Source: Ettlia oleoabundans (Eukaryota > Chlorophyta > Chlorophyceae > Chlamydomonadales). From it: DNA of 11,001 nt. The stretch lies in NCBI GenBank assembly GCA_019693395.1, contig JAAMXP010005459.1, forward strand, positions 1-11,001, in the 5' to 3' direction. The translations under genes were made by a program, and so were the position numbers. Of the stretch, positions 1-8,733 are shown piece after piece. A model generated the notes under the pieces. That model was not told where the DNA came from. It did no database searches and saw only the letters and a list, made by a program, of their open reading frames with translations. The stretch's first letter is position 1, and every line of letters begins with the position of its first letter.

Positions 1-31
1 CCCACACCCCCACCCCCACACATTTGCTCAC

Positions 32-3000
32 CTTGAGGCGCTGGTCTGAGTGCAGCAGCAGGCTGGCGCAGCTGCTGTCCCCCACGTGAGACAGCTGCGC
101 CTTGAACGCCTTCCAGCTGTCCTGCAGCTTAGCCTCCCGGGCATCCAGGGCCCTCTCCAGCTCAGCAAGCACCCCCCGGCTGGCTTCAGCCAGCTGCTGG
201 GCACGCTGTGCATCGTGGGCGGCGGCCTGTGACACAGCCTGCTCCCGTTTGGCCTCCGCCACCAGCGCCTCCCATTTGGAGAGCTCCCGGGCATGCCTGC
301 AGCCGGGGCCAGGACGAAACCCATGTCAGCTATCAGGCAAGTAGAAACACCTGTCCAGTGCCGTGCATTGCCGTGCTGCATCACGCTGGCATGTTTGTTA
401 AATTGCCTTTGGCCAGGGCATCGCCGCCAAGCAGCTGCCGCAGCGACATAGGCGCGGACACCTGCAACGCCCAGCGCTTACCGATCATCACGCTGCACTG
501 CTTCTCTCAGCTTCCCCTCCGCTGCCTTCAGCTGCTGCGCAGCTTCCGCTTCTCGTGCCTTGGCGGAGGCAATCGCCTCTGCCAGCTCAGTGCTCTGCCG
601 GCTCAGGCGGCTGTGGAGCTCCTCAGCCTGCGTCAATTATGGAGGAAGTAAACATCCCGCGATTAGCACCGATTTGACTAATGGATGGTACATAGCGCGC
701 GCATAGTTGTGACACTTTGTTGATGCGGTTTGTATAGTTTGTGCAGCTCTTCAGCCAGCGGCAAGGACACAGGGAATCTAGCAGGCAAAGATTGCATGGG
801 ACGTATTGCAAGGAAACTTGATGAAGCGCAGCATTCGAAGGTTATGTACATGTGCAGCTTATCAGGAAACATCTCGGGCTTATGAACCATTCGACCATTG
901 GACGGATCACAACGCGGTGAGTGATACATTCGTATGATAACTGACACTGTGCATGCCCAGCCATCACAGCCACCCCCAGCTGAGCACTGGTGACGTGCTG
1001 TGTGCCTCTCAGCCAATTAAGACGCACAATAGGAACACGTACTGGCCTGCAGATCTGAGAGGTGCCACCTGCGCCTCCCAGCCTAATTAACCGCACAAGG
1101 GGGAACAATAGTAGGCTAGAAGGCTTAGCGGTGCACCCACCTGTGCCTCTAGGTCCCCGGCACGCGCCTCCTTGTGCGCCACCCGCCGCTGCTGGTCCTC
1201 AAGCTCTGAGGAGGCAAGCTCGAGGTTGGTGCGGGCCTTGCGAACCTGCGGGCAGGAGAAAGGCAGTACGCTACAAAACAAACTGGAGCTGTGACTGTTG
1301 ATGAATGCCTTGCAAGCCTGACAGCCGAGCAAGCACAGTGTGTGTACTAAAACAAGAGCACTGGTTCTTCTGCCGTGCAGGTTGCAGGAGCGGTAGGAGT
1401 GGGCCATGAGAGAAAGACAGCTGGCTAATCAACAAGGTGTCGACAGTTTGGCAGGCTGTATGGGCTGAAGGACGGGTGCATCCACCACTTTGCACCCTTC
1501 CGCACCTCCGCCTGTGCCAGCTGCAGGCTTTCTTCCCGGTGCTCCAGCGCCCGACGGTCAGCCTCCAGCCGCGACTTGCTCGTCTCGAGAGCGGCAGCAC
1601 GATCTGCCAACTCAGCGTGCTGTGCTGCCAGCTTGGATTCCTTGCTGGCAAGCGCTGACTCACGATCAGCAAGTTCCTGCAGGGTAGAGTGGAAAGGCAG
1701 TGAGTGGGCAGCTGCAAAACATAGCACCGCTGAGGTGGTGTCATTAAAGGGCCCAGGAGCACTGAGCATCAACAGCAGCATACATGCGATTGCTGCTGCT
1801 ACTGCTGCGCTGCTGCTGCGTGATCTGATGCCCATGCAACTGCACCCACCCGCAGGGCCTTCTTTTCCTTGGAGTCAAAGGCGGCCACGCGCGCCTCAAG
1901 CTCCTGGGCGTGCTGCAGTGCTGCCTTCTCATGCGCCAGCGATGCATCGTCCCGTGCTGCGATCTTCTTCTGCGGCAGCGGGCGACAGCGGGGAGCACAG
2001 GATGCTAGTGAGCGTTGGCAGGGGTAGAGAAATATTGGGAGCACGACATGGGAGCAAGAAAGCGGCAGGAACGAATGAGAACTGTGCATCCAGCAAGGCC
2101 TGTAGGCGCTTTAGAAATTTGGCCGCTGCCCACCTCTGCAGCACGCGCCCCTTCCTCAACCTCTGCCTGCCGGCGGTCGAGCCGCGCCTGCCACTCCGTG
2201 AGCAGGCGCTCCCGCTCGGCAATCTGGCGCACAGCCTCTGCTTTCAGTTGCGCTTTCCAGGCCTCCAGCGACTCCTCACGAGCTGCCAGCTCATCAGCCT
2301 GAGCCTGCAGCATTCAGGAGGGTGAGTGGGTGGGGATGAAGCAGCGGGGTGGGGTGGGGGGAAGGGGGCGCGCGGGGGTAACAACATGCGGAGTCATGGG
2401 GCAACCCATGCAGCAACCCAGCCAGGAAGGCGCTTTACGATGGAAAGCCCTCATCGAGACTGCAAAGTGCGCCGGCGATGGAAACAAACCAAGCATCCTG
2501 ACCAGCTTACATGCCCACAACAACCGCAGGGGCAGCCAGGCAGCTGGGCTGCTGCATCCGGCAGGGCAGCATGGTAACAGGCTTGCCTTGAGGGATGCGC
2601 CTTCTTCCTCCAGCGCCTGCATTGCTTTCTTCAGACGCTCCGCCTCGCCATCCAGTCGCTGCTGAGCAGAAGCGATGCGCCGCTCCAAGGCAGACAGCTC
2701 CTCTGTGCGGCGCTGCACTCGCTCTTCAGCCGCCTCCACCTCCTGAATTGTGCATGCATGGTGGGAACCGGATTTAGGAATGACAGCAGCAAAATTCCAC
2801 ATTGTCAGTGCAGCAGCTCGCGCACTGTCTGCCTGGCATCAAGACAGCAAACACCCAAACCTTCGCACAGTGTGCGGCCAAGCAGAAGCAGCCCTGATAT
2901 ACTCAAGATTTTGGGCAGTGATGCCCGCATCTGCTCGGCAAGGGCCCCCAGCCCGGCACACAGCCACGCAGTAGACAGGAGAACTGGAAATATCATAAGA

Positions 3001-6000
3001 CAAGGAGAATATAAACGCACGAGTGCCCCCACACCTTCTTGCGCTGCACCAGAGCGGCCTCCTCCTGCTTGGCTGCAGCCTCCCACTCCGCCGCTCGCTC
3101 CTGCTGAGCCGCCACCAGCTGCTCAAAGTCCTCCCGCAGCTGCTCCCTGTCAGCCTCCAGTTGCTCCCTCTGCAAAGAAACACACATATACAGGTATAAT
3201 CCTAATCGGTGAGCGGTTGGGGGGCGGTTGGTGGTGGTGCGTGGTGGGCGCTGGGTTTTATCCCTCAAGCCTCTTGCTTGTTTAGCAAGTGTAAATAGAA
3301 GGCCAAGCTGAGCGTACTTGCGGTACCAAGCCTTGGGGTGCCAGGTAGCCACCCACTGACGCCGTGCTGCCGACACGTGCTGCGCACATCACCCAGCTCA
3401 TTGGTTGACAACTCAAAACGCATCTCCCACAACAACCCACCTGCGCCTTGGAATCAGACTCGAAACCCTGCCGCTCAGCTGTAAGCTGCTGCTCAGTTGC
3501 CTCCTGCTCCTCCTGCCACCGCTCCCGCTCGTGGCGGAAGGCGCTCATTTCCTCCAGCATGTAGTCGTACCGCTGCTTGACCTGCAGTACACACACAGTA
3601 CCATACAGTATTAAGGCTGTCGGTAAGATGTCAACAAAAGAGTGGTGGCATACCAACTGCCAGTAGTTCCCCAAGCAGGCAGGCCAACCAAAAAAGGAAA
3701 CCAGGCATGCATGGGACAGGCGCGCAACCAACCTTTTGCACCTCCTCGTTGCCGGTGGCCAAGACCTCCTCCATCGCAGCCTGGGCATCCCGGGCAGCCT
3801 GCATTATAACGACGCTAGTGTTAATCTTAGTGTGTCAGCAGAAAACAGCTGGGTGCTACGGGAGGTGGAGCAGAATCAGCCGACAGGACGACCATGCCAG
3901 GTAACTGGGACAAATTGCAACATGCAGGACGCCATCCCAATATGAAAGAGTCATCACCACCAAGACATAATGACTGTCAGCAGCTAAAACTCCAGCTGCT
4001 TGTATTTGCCCACCTGCTGCGCCGATTTGTGCGCCAGCAGCGCCTTGTCACGAGCTGCTTCAGCATCTGTGGCCTCCTGCCGGATCTTGAGCACCCGCTG
4101 CCGCATGGCTGCCGCCTCCTCCTCTGCCTGCTGCAGCTGCCCCATAGCGTCATTGATGCCCTCTTCCAGCCGCCGAAGCTCCGCTAGCGTGCGCTGTCGC
4201 TGCCGCTCGTCCGCCTCCGCTTGCTGCTGCCGCTCAGCCTCAAACTGCTGAACCGCACCTGCAAGCTCCTCCTCACTCGCCGCCAAGGCACCCTCACGCT
4301 CAGCCAGAGCGGCATTAGCCTCTGCCTCCTGGGCTTCCAGAGCCGCCGCAGCTGCCTCTAGCCGCGCCGCCTCCCGCTGATGGCTGGCCTGGGCAGCCTC
4401 AAGCTCACTCTTGCCAGCGGCTGCCTCGGCCTGGGCCCGTTCCAGAGCCTGCTCTCGCTCCAGCAGGTCTGATTCCATCTGGATGAGCCGCTTCTCACGC
4501 TGCAGGTGCGCCGCCGCCACCTCTTCTGCCTCCCGCACCTTGGCCTCGCGTTCCTTGAGCGAGCGGGTAATCTCCTTGACCTGCAGCCACCCAAGTCTGC
4601 AGTGGGTGTAGAAACGACACGGCTGGCAGGCTGTAGGTATGGAGACAAACGCAGAGCCAGCTGCCCAGGATATGGCAGCCCAAGGCAAAGATTTGAAGTT
4701 GGGTGCAGCACAGGGCAATCCTAACAGCAAATCAGCCTTTGCTGTGCCACCGCGTGGTGCGGTCAAGTAACCACTGTTATGCAATAGTTTGACTACAATA
4801 GCCAACAGTACCTGGCCCTCAAACTCCCGCTCCTTCTCTGCCAGCTCAGCGTCTCTGTCCACCAGGCTGCGCCCCTGCTCCTCCATGCGCGCCGCCCGCG
4901 CTTCAAGTGCCGCCGCCTGACGGGCCAGCTGCTCCTCTCCTTGGCGCACCGCCGCGTCCGCGGTCTCGCGCTCAGCAGCCAGCCGCTGCCGCTGCGCCGC
5001 CGCCTCACGCTCGGCGGAGGCCGCCGCTGCGGCGCGCTCTTTTTGGTACCGGTCCTGCTCTGCACGCTGTGCTGCCTCCAGCGAATGCAGCCGGCTCTGA
5101 GCGCGTTGCAGGTCTGCAGTCACAGCTTCTAACTCCCGCTGTGAAGCAGTGACCTGAACCTTCAGTGCCTTGGCTGATGCCCCTGCAGTCTGTACCTCGG
5201 CTGTAAGGCTGTCCCGCTGGGTGGCCAGTGCCTCCACCTCGGCCTGCCAATGCAGCAGTGGCAGTGTGAGCGGCAGTAACAATGGTAGCGGTGGTGTGGT
5301 GTTGTTGATGCAAGGCAAACGCAGTAAGGGAGCTTGGAAGCACGCACAATAAACGGCCCATGCACAGTCAACAGCAGGGCAAACAGGTCGAACAGGCAGC
5401 ACCCACTTTAACGAACCGCGCAGCACCCAGTACCAAATACTGGCTGGGCTGTTGTGTACAGGCAGGCAGATGCTAGTGATGCTAGTGAGGGTGTGTCTGC
5501 CCAGCTTCCCACCTTGAGACGATCCACCTCCCCGGTGTATTTGCGACGCATATCCTCCACCTGCTGCAGAAACAGAGAGGAGGCCTGCTGCAGCATAGAG
5601 TCCCCGCCGCCGCCATTACTACCACCAGCTCTACTGTCTGCACGCAATGCGGCGGCAGCTGCGGCTGCAAAACTGCTGGCGGGTGTGGGAACCGCGGCTG
5701 GACCCAGCGATGTGTTGGGGCCAGAAGGAATGCTACGGTTGAGCTCCGCGCCAAAGTTTTCTTTAAGAGAGCCCGTGCTGTGCGACCGTGGCGAGTCAGC
5801 GGCTGCCACCCCTCCACTGGAAGCCAGCCGGGTGGCAGGGAACAGGCCAGAGTGCGCAGAAGGGTTGACGTGCGGGGTGGCGAGAGGGTCGGCCACCCCA
5901 AGGCTTGCCGCCGCACCGGCGCTGGAGGGCGTGCCAAACCGCTTGCGCATGCTGTCAAGCAGCCCAGCAGACTTGGACAAAGCACTTTGCTGCTCAGAGC

Positions 6001-6200
6001 TGCGCTCTGCTACCTTACGCTCATACTTGTGCCACTGCAAGACACGGAGAGGTTGGGTGGAAGCGTGGGCGACTGCAGGCGGTGGAGGGGTGGCAGCGGG
6101 AGGGCCTGGGCTGCGAGGCCTGTCGTCGCAACACACAAGGCGCTCCGCGCACCTGCGAGGACAGTTCCTCAAAGCGCTTCACCGCGGATTCGCCCGACAT
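32..6200 (-). CDS. Large coiled-coil protein, unidentified; 14 exons seen, 3' end outside the window
   Basis: I do not recognise this protein. Exons in transcript order: 6153-6200, 5513-6034, 4812-5243, 4014-4580, 3733-3798, 3441-3581, 3035-3169, 2587-2742, 2134-2304, 1850-1969, 1506-1676, 1141-1245, 482-627, 32-296; a donor (GTGAGC) follows at the left edge. Frame stays open throughout, giving about 1015 residues. The ATG at 6198-6200 is the first in frame; an in-frame TAA lies at 6240-6242. Residues 1-50 are charged and probably helical. Residues about 55-165 are Ser/Gly/Pro/Ala-rich with a seven-alanine run, so probably disordered. From about residue 168 onward the protein is almost entirely heptad-like helix rich in A, E, R, Q and L, with recurrent RExxL units. 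Near residues 997-1009 a short stretch (HVGDSSCASLLLH) breaks the pattern. No signal peptide, membrane segment or enzyme motif is seen. A structural role (cytoskeleton, basal body, tether) is inference only. The exon model is strong except the 3' donors of exons 8 (GC) and 11, chosen to keep frame. Confidence 0.8.
628..1140 (-). other. Intron 12 of the coiled-coil gene, longest in the window, with internal repeats
   Basis: 513 bases lie between exon 12 (1141-1245) and exon 13 (482-627), with a GTGGGT donor and a GACGCAG acceptor. I found no convincing extra exon in it. It holds a degenerate tandem repeat: 996-1037 and 1062-1107 share gtgc...gcctc.cagcc.aattaa..cgcacaa..ggaaca with a period near 66. 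A short stretch at 735-757 resembles the start of exon 13 (609-631). A small missed exon is possible but not supported by frame. Confidence 0.55.
996..1107. repeat. Degenerate tandem repeat, two units of about 45 bases
   Basis: Unit A (996-1037) and unit B (1062-1107) align over most of their length with a few substitutions and one-base gaps; the shared core includes aattaa and cgcacaa. The first part of unit B (gtgccacctgcgcctcccag) also resembles the exon 12 donor region at 1132-1152 (gtgcacccacctgtgcctctag). The third element therefore spans a real splice border, which suggests local duplication followed by decay. Confidence 0.5.
2305..2586 (-). other. GC-AG intron (intron 8 of the coiled-coil gene)
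   Basis: The exon before it ends CTCAAG and the intron begins GCAAGC, matching the AAG|GCAAGT-like form typical of GC-AG introns. The acceptor is CTGCAG|GCT. Using this donor keeps both flanking exons in phase 0 and the heptad pattern continuous. The nearest good GT donor (minus-strand GTAAGC at about 2507-2512) would give phase 1 and break the frame. The intron is 282 bases, a multiple of three, and stays open in frame until a TGA at 2314-2316, just before the acceptor. Confidence 0.7.
2346..2378 (+). repeat. G-run tract with G-quadruplex potential
   Basis: On the plus strand there are five runs of four or more G within 33 bases (2346-2349, 2351-2354, 2356-2361, 2364-2368, 2374-2378) with very short loops in the first four. 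This fits the usual G-quadruplex pattern. On the transcribed (minus) strand it is a C-rich tract 40-75 bases before the acceptor of the GC-AG intron, where it may act as an extended polypyrimidine tract. Confidence 0.7.
4581..4811 (-). other. Stop-free 231-base intron (intron 3 of the coiled-coil gene)
   Basis: The donor is CAG|GTACTG and the acceptor CTGCAG|GTC. The intron is 231 bases (77 codons) and has no stop in the frame of its neighbours, so exons 3 and 4 also read as one continuous frame. I call it an intron because its translation has hydrophobic, Cys- and Pro-containing sequence, unlike the E/A/R/Q coiled coil on both sides. Its base composition is also lower in GC. Retention would insert 77 residues without a frameshift. 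Confidence 0.7.
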
Positions 6201-6742
6201 CGGTGCGGCAGCGTTTGAGTTGCCAGGCGGCTGCAAGGCTTAGTATGCTGTCCAAAACATCAAGGCGCGTTCTGTAAGCATACTTAGCAGACTGAGCCCA
6301 TGTTGTGTCTTTAGAGGGCAGCGATCGAAGGCAGCTGGACAACAAGGCGCGGAACGGCAGACAGCCTTGCACCCACTACTGGGCTATGCAAACAGCTGGC
6401 AGTTACCGCGTCAGAAGAGGGGTTGGCTCGCGGGTACCGGGGTAGCGCGCCAAGACAGGTGGCGCCAGCCTGGACGGGCAAGCGTCGCCGCCGTCACATG
6501 GAACCCAACCCAGTGTGCTGGCTAAACTTAAGGCTCCCTTGGACACTGTGATCCAAGATGCTACCTGCGATACTCGTCCTGCTTGCTGCCATGACTTCTG
6601 CGCTGCAGCAGCTGCAGAGGAGGGGCTCCCTGCAAGACAGAATCTGTAAAGCACGTGCACCAGTGGCGCACAGACATGCACGACGACCGCCCTTACTGAG
6701 CCTGCATACCTGGATATGCTTAATGTCGAGCCACCGAATGCA
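6201..6742 (-). promoter_or_regulatory. Spacer between NAA50 and the coiled-coil gene; probable promoter and 5' UTR of the latter
   Basis: This stretch of about 540 bases holds no ORF that resembles a protein. Since NAA50 probably ends near 6730, the remaining 500 or so bases should contain the transcription start, promoter and 5' UTR of the coiled-coil gene. The context of its ATG (CACCGATGTCG) is a plausible start context. No TATA box at a convincing distance was seen. A TGCAG at about 6232-6236 on the minus strand could be an acceptor, so a non-coding upstream exon cannot be excluded. Confidence 0.45.
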
Positions 6743-6747
6743 TTACA
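6743..6747 (-). terminator. TGTAA poly(A) signal for NAA50
   Basis: Read on the minus strand the five bases are TGTAA, the polyadenylation signal used in place of AATAAA by most chlorophyte algae. It lies 85 bases after the NAA50 TAG stop, a reasonable 3' UTR length. It is the only such motif on the minus strand that I found between that stop and gene 1. Cleavage would be expected about 10-20 bases further left. The function is inferred from the motif and position. Confidence 0.6.
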
Positions 6748-6832
6748 GCGAACGTCACAAATGTTTGACGGATAGCGCTGCTGCTGCCAAGCAAGGTGCA
6801 ATAATGTACCGAACAGGCCACAGGTAGAGAAC

Positions 6833-8378
6833 CTAGGAGGCAGCACCATCCGCGCTGCCCCCGCTGCCGCCAATGGGCTGCAATACCTTCCTCAGCAGTA
6901 CCGCATCTGGCGGGTCAAGCCGCTTATAATACCCTGGTATTGTTTCTGCCACCTCAAACCCAAACCGCTGGTAGAAGCGAATTGCTTCCTCGTTGTTAAC
7001 CTGCAGCAAAGCACCAGAGTGGAAAGGTTATAACATTATATACAGGGCTGTGAAGAACCGGGGGGCAGTAGGTGTTTATAGGCTGGACGGCTACAGGTTT
7101 GGCAAGAGAGATGGCAGGTCTGCTGAGTGGAAGAAGGAGCATGCTTGGGCAGAAAAGCAGAAGGGTATAATATTTTCCACGCCCCCGCAGCAGACATGGC
7201 AAGCAACAGTCACAGTGTCAGCATCACTAGCACCAGAGCAAACCATTGGCAGAAGCAGGCAGCGGTTTGCCCTGTCACAAAAAACAGGCATGGTAGGGCA
7301 AATGCTGGAATGTTCGACCTGGCAACCAAGCCATGCAGCCAATCAGCCGTAGCCCTTGTGATACCTGGTAGGCAGGCAGGCAGGCAGGCAACCAGCAGGC
7401 AGGGACTCAACCACCCACCTGTACATGCAGCACAGCTTCCTGCACCTCTGGAAGCTGGCTAGCCACATGCTGCAAGCAGCGCTCAAGCAGTGCAGTACCA
7501 GTGCCCATGCCGCGGTACGGCGCCAGTACACCAAGGGTCAGGATGTACAGCTTGGGGCCCTGCAGTACACGGGGCGGGCAGCGGACGCAACTGCGGGCTC
7601 TTGATGGGCAGCTGCGATGGAATGTGTCCATCGCCAGGGAAAGGGAAAGACGGTTCCTTTGTCCCGTCCGGACCATAGCTAGCGTTAAGGTGCGTAGATG
7701 CCTGCGCAGTTGGTGCCCGCGCTCGCATGCACGTTTGTAGGGCGCACCTATGTAAACTAGAGAAAACATATGTGCAGTGGATGTACCCACCTGTGCGGTC
7801 TTCTCCATGCGGCAGGCCACTGCACCAACCAGCACATCATTGTGATACGCAAGATGAGTAACCCCTGGGTAAGCTAGAATGTCCTTGTACATGCGCTCTG
7901 GGTAGTTGATGGGAAAGATGGCGCGGTTGAGAACCTGCAGGGTGGGTGGCAAGAATTTGTGATTGAGGGTGATATGGCCATGCTTACCCTCCGAGGTTGG
8001 TGATCTTGGTGATCTACCGCTGTGAAAGGCAGGGTCGAAAGCGTAGCAGGCAATGGTCTAGTCCGATTGTCGCAGTAGGGATGATGTGGATGGTAGTTCT
8101 AAAGTGCATGCAGCTGGCATGGTTGTGCCGACAGCAGGGGTGGACGCATCAGCTCGTGCTCGCAGGTGGGCGGGACCTTGCGGCCGCTTGTGCAGCAGCA
8201 AAGCAGCTGGCCCCCGGGACAGGCACGAGATTAACTTGATTTCGCAGACTGTGTAGATGTGGTTCCTGATATTTTCAGTGAGGCAGGTAATCACCTTGAG
8301 CTGCTCTATGTTCTTGTCTGTCACTGCGCCATAGGAGATGGGCAGGCGGCGCTGCGGCGGCGGCGAATCGGTCGCCAT
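6833..8378 (-). CDS. NAA50: N-alpha-acetyltransferase 50 (NAA50/San, GNAT family), complete, 4 exons
   Basis: Exons: 8295-8378, 7791-7934, 7419-7559, 6833-7000 (28, 48, 47 and 55 codons plus TAG at 6833-6835). The product is 178 residues; human NAA50 is 169. All three introns are phase 0 and GT-AG. GNAT signatures are visible: FPINYPERMYKD at residues 35-46 forms the substrate-side loop, matching FPVxY in the animal enzyme. LYILTLGVLAPYR at 80-92 is the central strand, followed by the acetyl-CoA motif R92-G-M-G95-T-G97 (RxxGxG). LHVQVNNEEAIRFYQRFGF lies at 120-138 and GYYKR at 146-150. Y81 and H121 align with the catalytic Tyr73/His112 pair of human NAA50, and Y147/Y148 with its substrate-gating tyrosines. 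Known family role: acetylates N-termini that keep their Met, in association with the NatA complex at the ribosome, and supports sister-chromatid cohesion in animals. The short C-terminal tail (IGGSGGSADGAAS) is low complexity. The gene is divergent to GPN1 and lies upstream of gene 1 on the same strand. Confidence 0.93.
7001..7418 (-). other. Intron 3 of NAA50
   Basis: 418 bases lie between LHVQ and VNNEEAIRFY, with donor GTGGGT and acceptor CTGCAG. It contains a GGCA microsatellite near its 5' end (7371-7390) and some AT-rich patches (about 7029-7042 and 7167-7175). No gene, RNA or mobile-element ends were recognised in it. Confidence 0.85.
7371..7390 (+). repeat. (GGCA)5 tetranucleotide microsatellite
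   Basis: Five perfect GGCA units lie in NAA50 intron 3, followed by a related imperfect unit (accagcaggcaggg). They lie about 28 bases inside the intron from its GTGGGT donor, so length changes would not affect coding sequence. Confidence 0.9.
7560..7790 (-). other. Stop-free 231-base intron (intron 2 of NAA50)
   Basis: The donor is CAG|GTGGGT and the acceptor CTGCAG|GGC. Removing it joins MEKTAQ to GPKLYILTLG, which matches the NAA50 family closely. Like intron 3 of the neighbouring gene it is exactly 231 bases and has no in-frame stop. Its sequence shows no resemblance to that intron. Retention would put 77 unrelated residues just before the central GNAT strand and would probably abolish folding. 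Confidence 0.85.
7935..8294 (-). other. Intron 1 of NAA50
   Basis: 360 bases lie between ...NIEQLK and VLNRAIFPINY, with donor GTGATT (weaker than the other two NAA50 donors) and acceptor CTGCAG. It includes a short direct repeat (ggtgatctt / ggtgatcta, about 7999-8017). No further content was recognised. Confidence 0.85.
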
Positions 8379-8733
8379 AAGGACAGCAGCGGTGCCACGC
8401 CGCTTACGGTGTGTCGAACGGTCTGATGATTACTTAAGATACTCGTGAAGGGCTTGCACCTCCACCTCTTCGGTGCGAACGGGGTGATGGAAGATGGGTG
8501 ATGGGGTTTGGGACTCTTGCGGATTGCAATGCGGGATCGGTGACGGTTACCACAAAGGATAATATGACGGCATGCTTCACAAGCGGCGAGATCGACATTG
8601 GAAAGGTCAGCCTCTCCACTTGGTCCGGTTGGAGGGATCGCAGTTTGTCTTGCAGACATTCTGCGTTGTTGCCGATAGAGTGGGCAATTTATCTGAGGCT
8701 TGAACCCCCTTTAAAACTTGAGCGCCATCGGAG
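8379..8733. promoter_or_regulatory. Divergent intergenic region between NAA50 and GPN1
   Basis: 355 bases separate the two start codons, which face away from each other, so this stretch must carry both 5' UTRs and probably a shared bidirectional promoter. It contains no coding segment I could support. It is less GC-rich in places than the flanking exons and has a loose direct repeat (gggtgatgg / gggtgatgggg, about 8480-8508). A TTTAAAA at 8710-8716 lies only 18 bases before the GPN1 ATG, too close for a normal TATA box. No named transcription-factor site is claimed. Confidence 0.55.

Noticed and set aside
731..770. Possible extra coiled-coil exon (reads LAEELHKLY on the minus strand)
   Set aside because: It resembles the start of exon 13 but has no acceptor directly before it and soon loses coiled-coil character. 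It is treated as a decayed or chance copy.
1464..1505. Longer exon 11 ending at a GTGCAA donor (reading AEVRKG...)
   Set aside because: It would end in phase 1 and put exon 12 out of frame. The GAG|GTGCGG donor joins QLAQAE to VRKARTNLE in frame.
1506..5243. Regular short repeats that might suggest a CRISPR-like or satellite array
   Set aside because: The repetition comes from coiled-coil coding sequence rich in GCC/GAG/CAG codons. There are no identical repeats with unique spacers.
3984..5426. A single uninterrupted 480-codon minus-strand frame that could be taken as one gene
   Set aside because: It spans two coiled-coil exons and a stop-free intron. Its ends have intron-like sequence with good splice sites, and the frame joins further exons on both sides.
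5454..6218. 254-codon plus-strand frame opposite the coiled-coil gene's first exons
   Set aside because: It is antisense to exons 1-2 and intron 1. It has no recognisable domain, and long antisense frames are expected opposite GC-rich coding sequence.
6198..6236. Extended N-terminus for the coiled-coil protein starting MQPPGNSN
   Set aside because: The codon at 6234-6236 is TTG, not ATG. The first true ATG in frame is at 6198-6200, and a TAA lies upstream.
6645..6649. TGTAA on the plus strand
   Set aside because: No plus-strand gene ends upstream of it, so it is probably a chance occurrence.
6403..6873. 156-codon minus-strand frame downstream of NAA50
   Set aside because: It overlaps the NAA50 stop region and 3' UTR in another frame, shows no family resemblance, and crosses the TGTAA signal.
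8710..8716. TTTAAAA as a TATA box for GPN1
   Set aside because: It is 18 bases from the ATG, too close to direct initiation upstream of the start codon.
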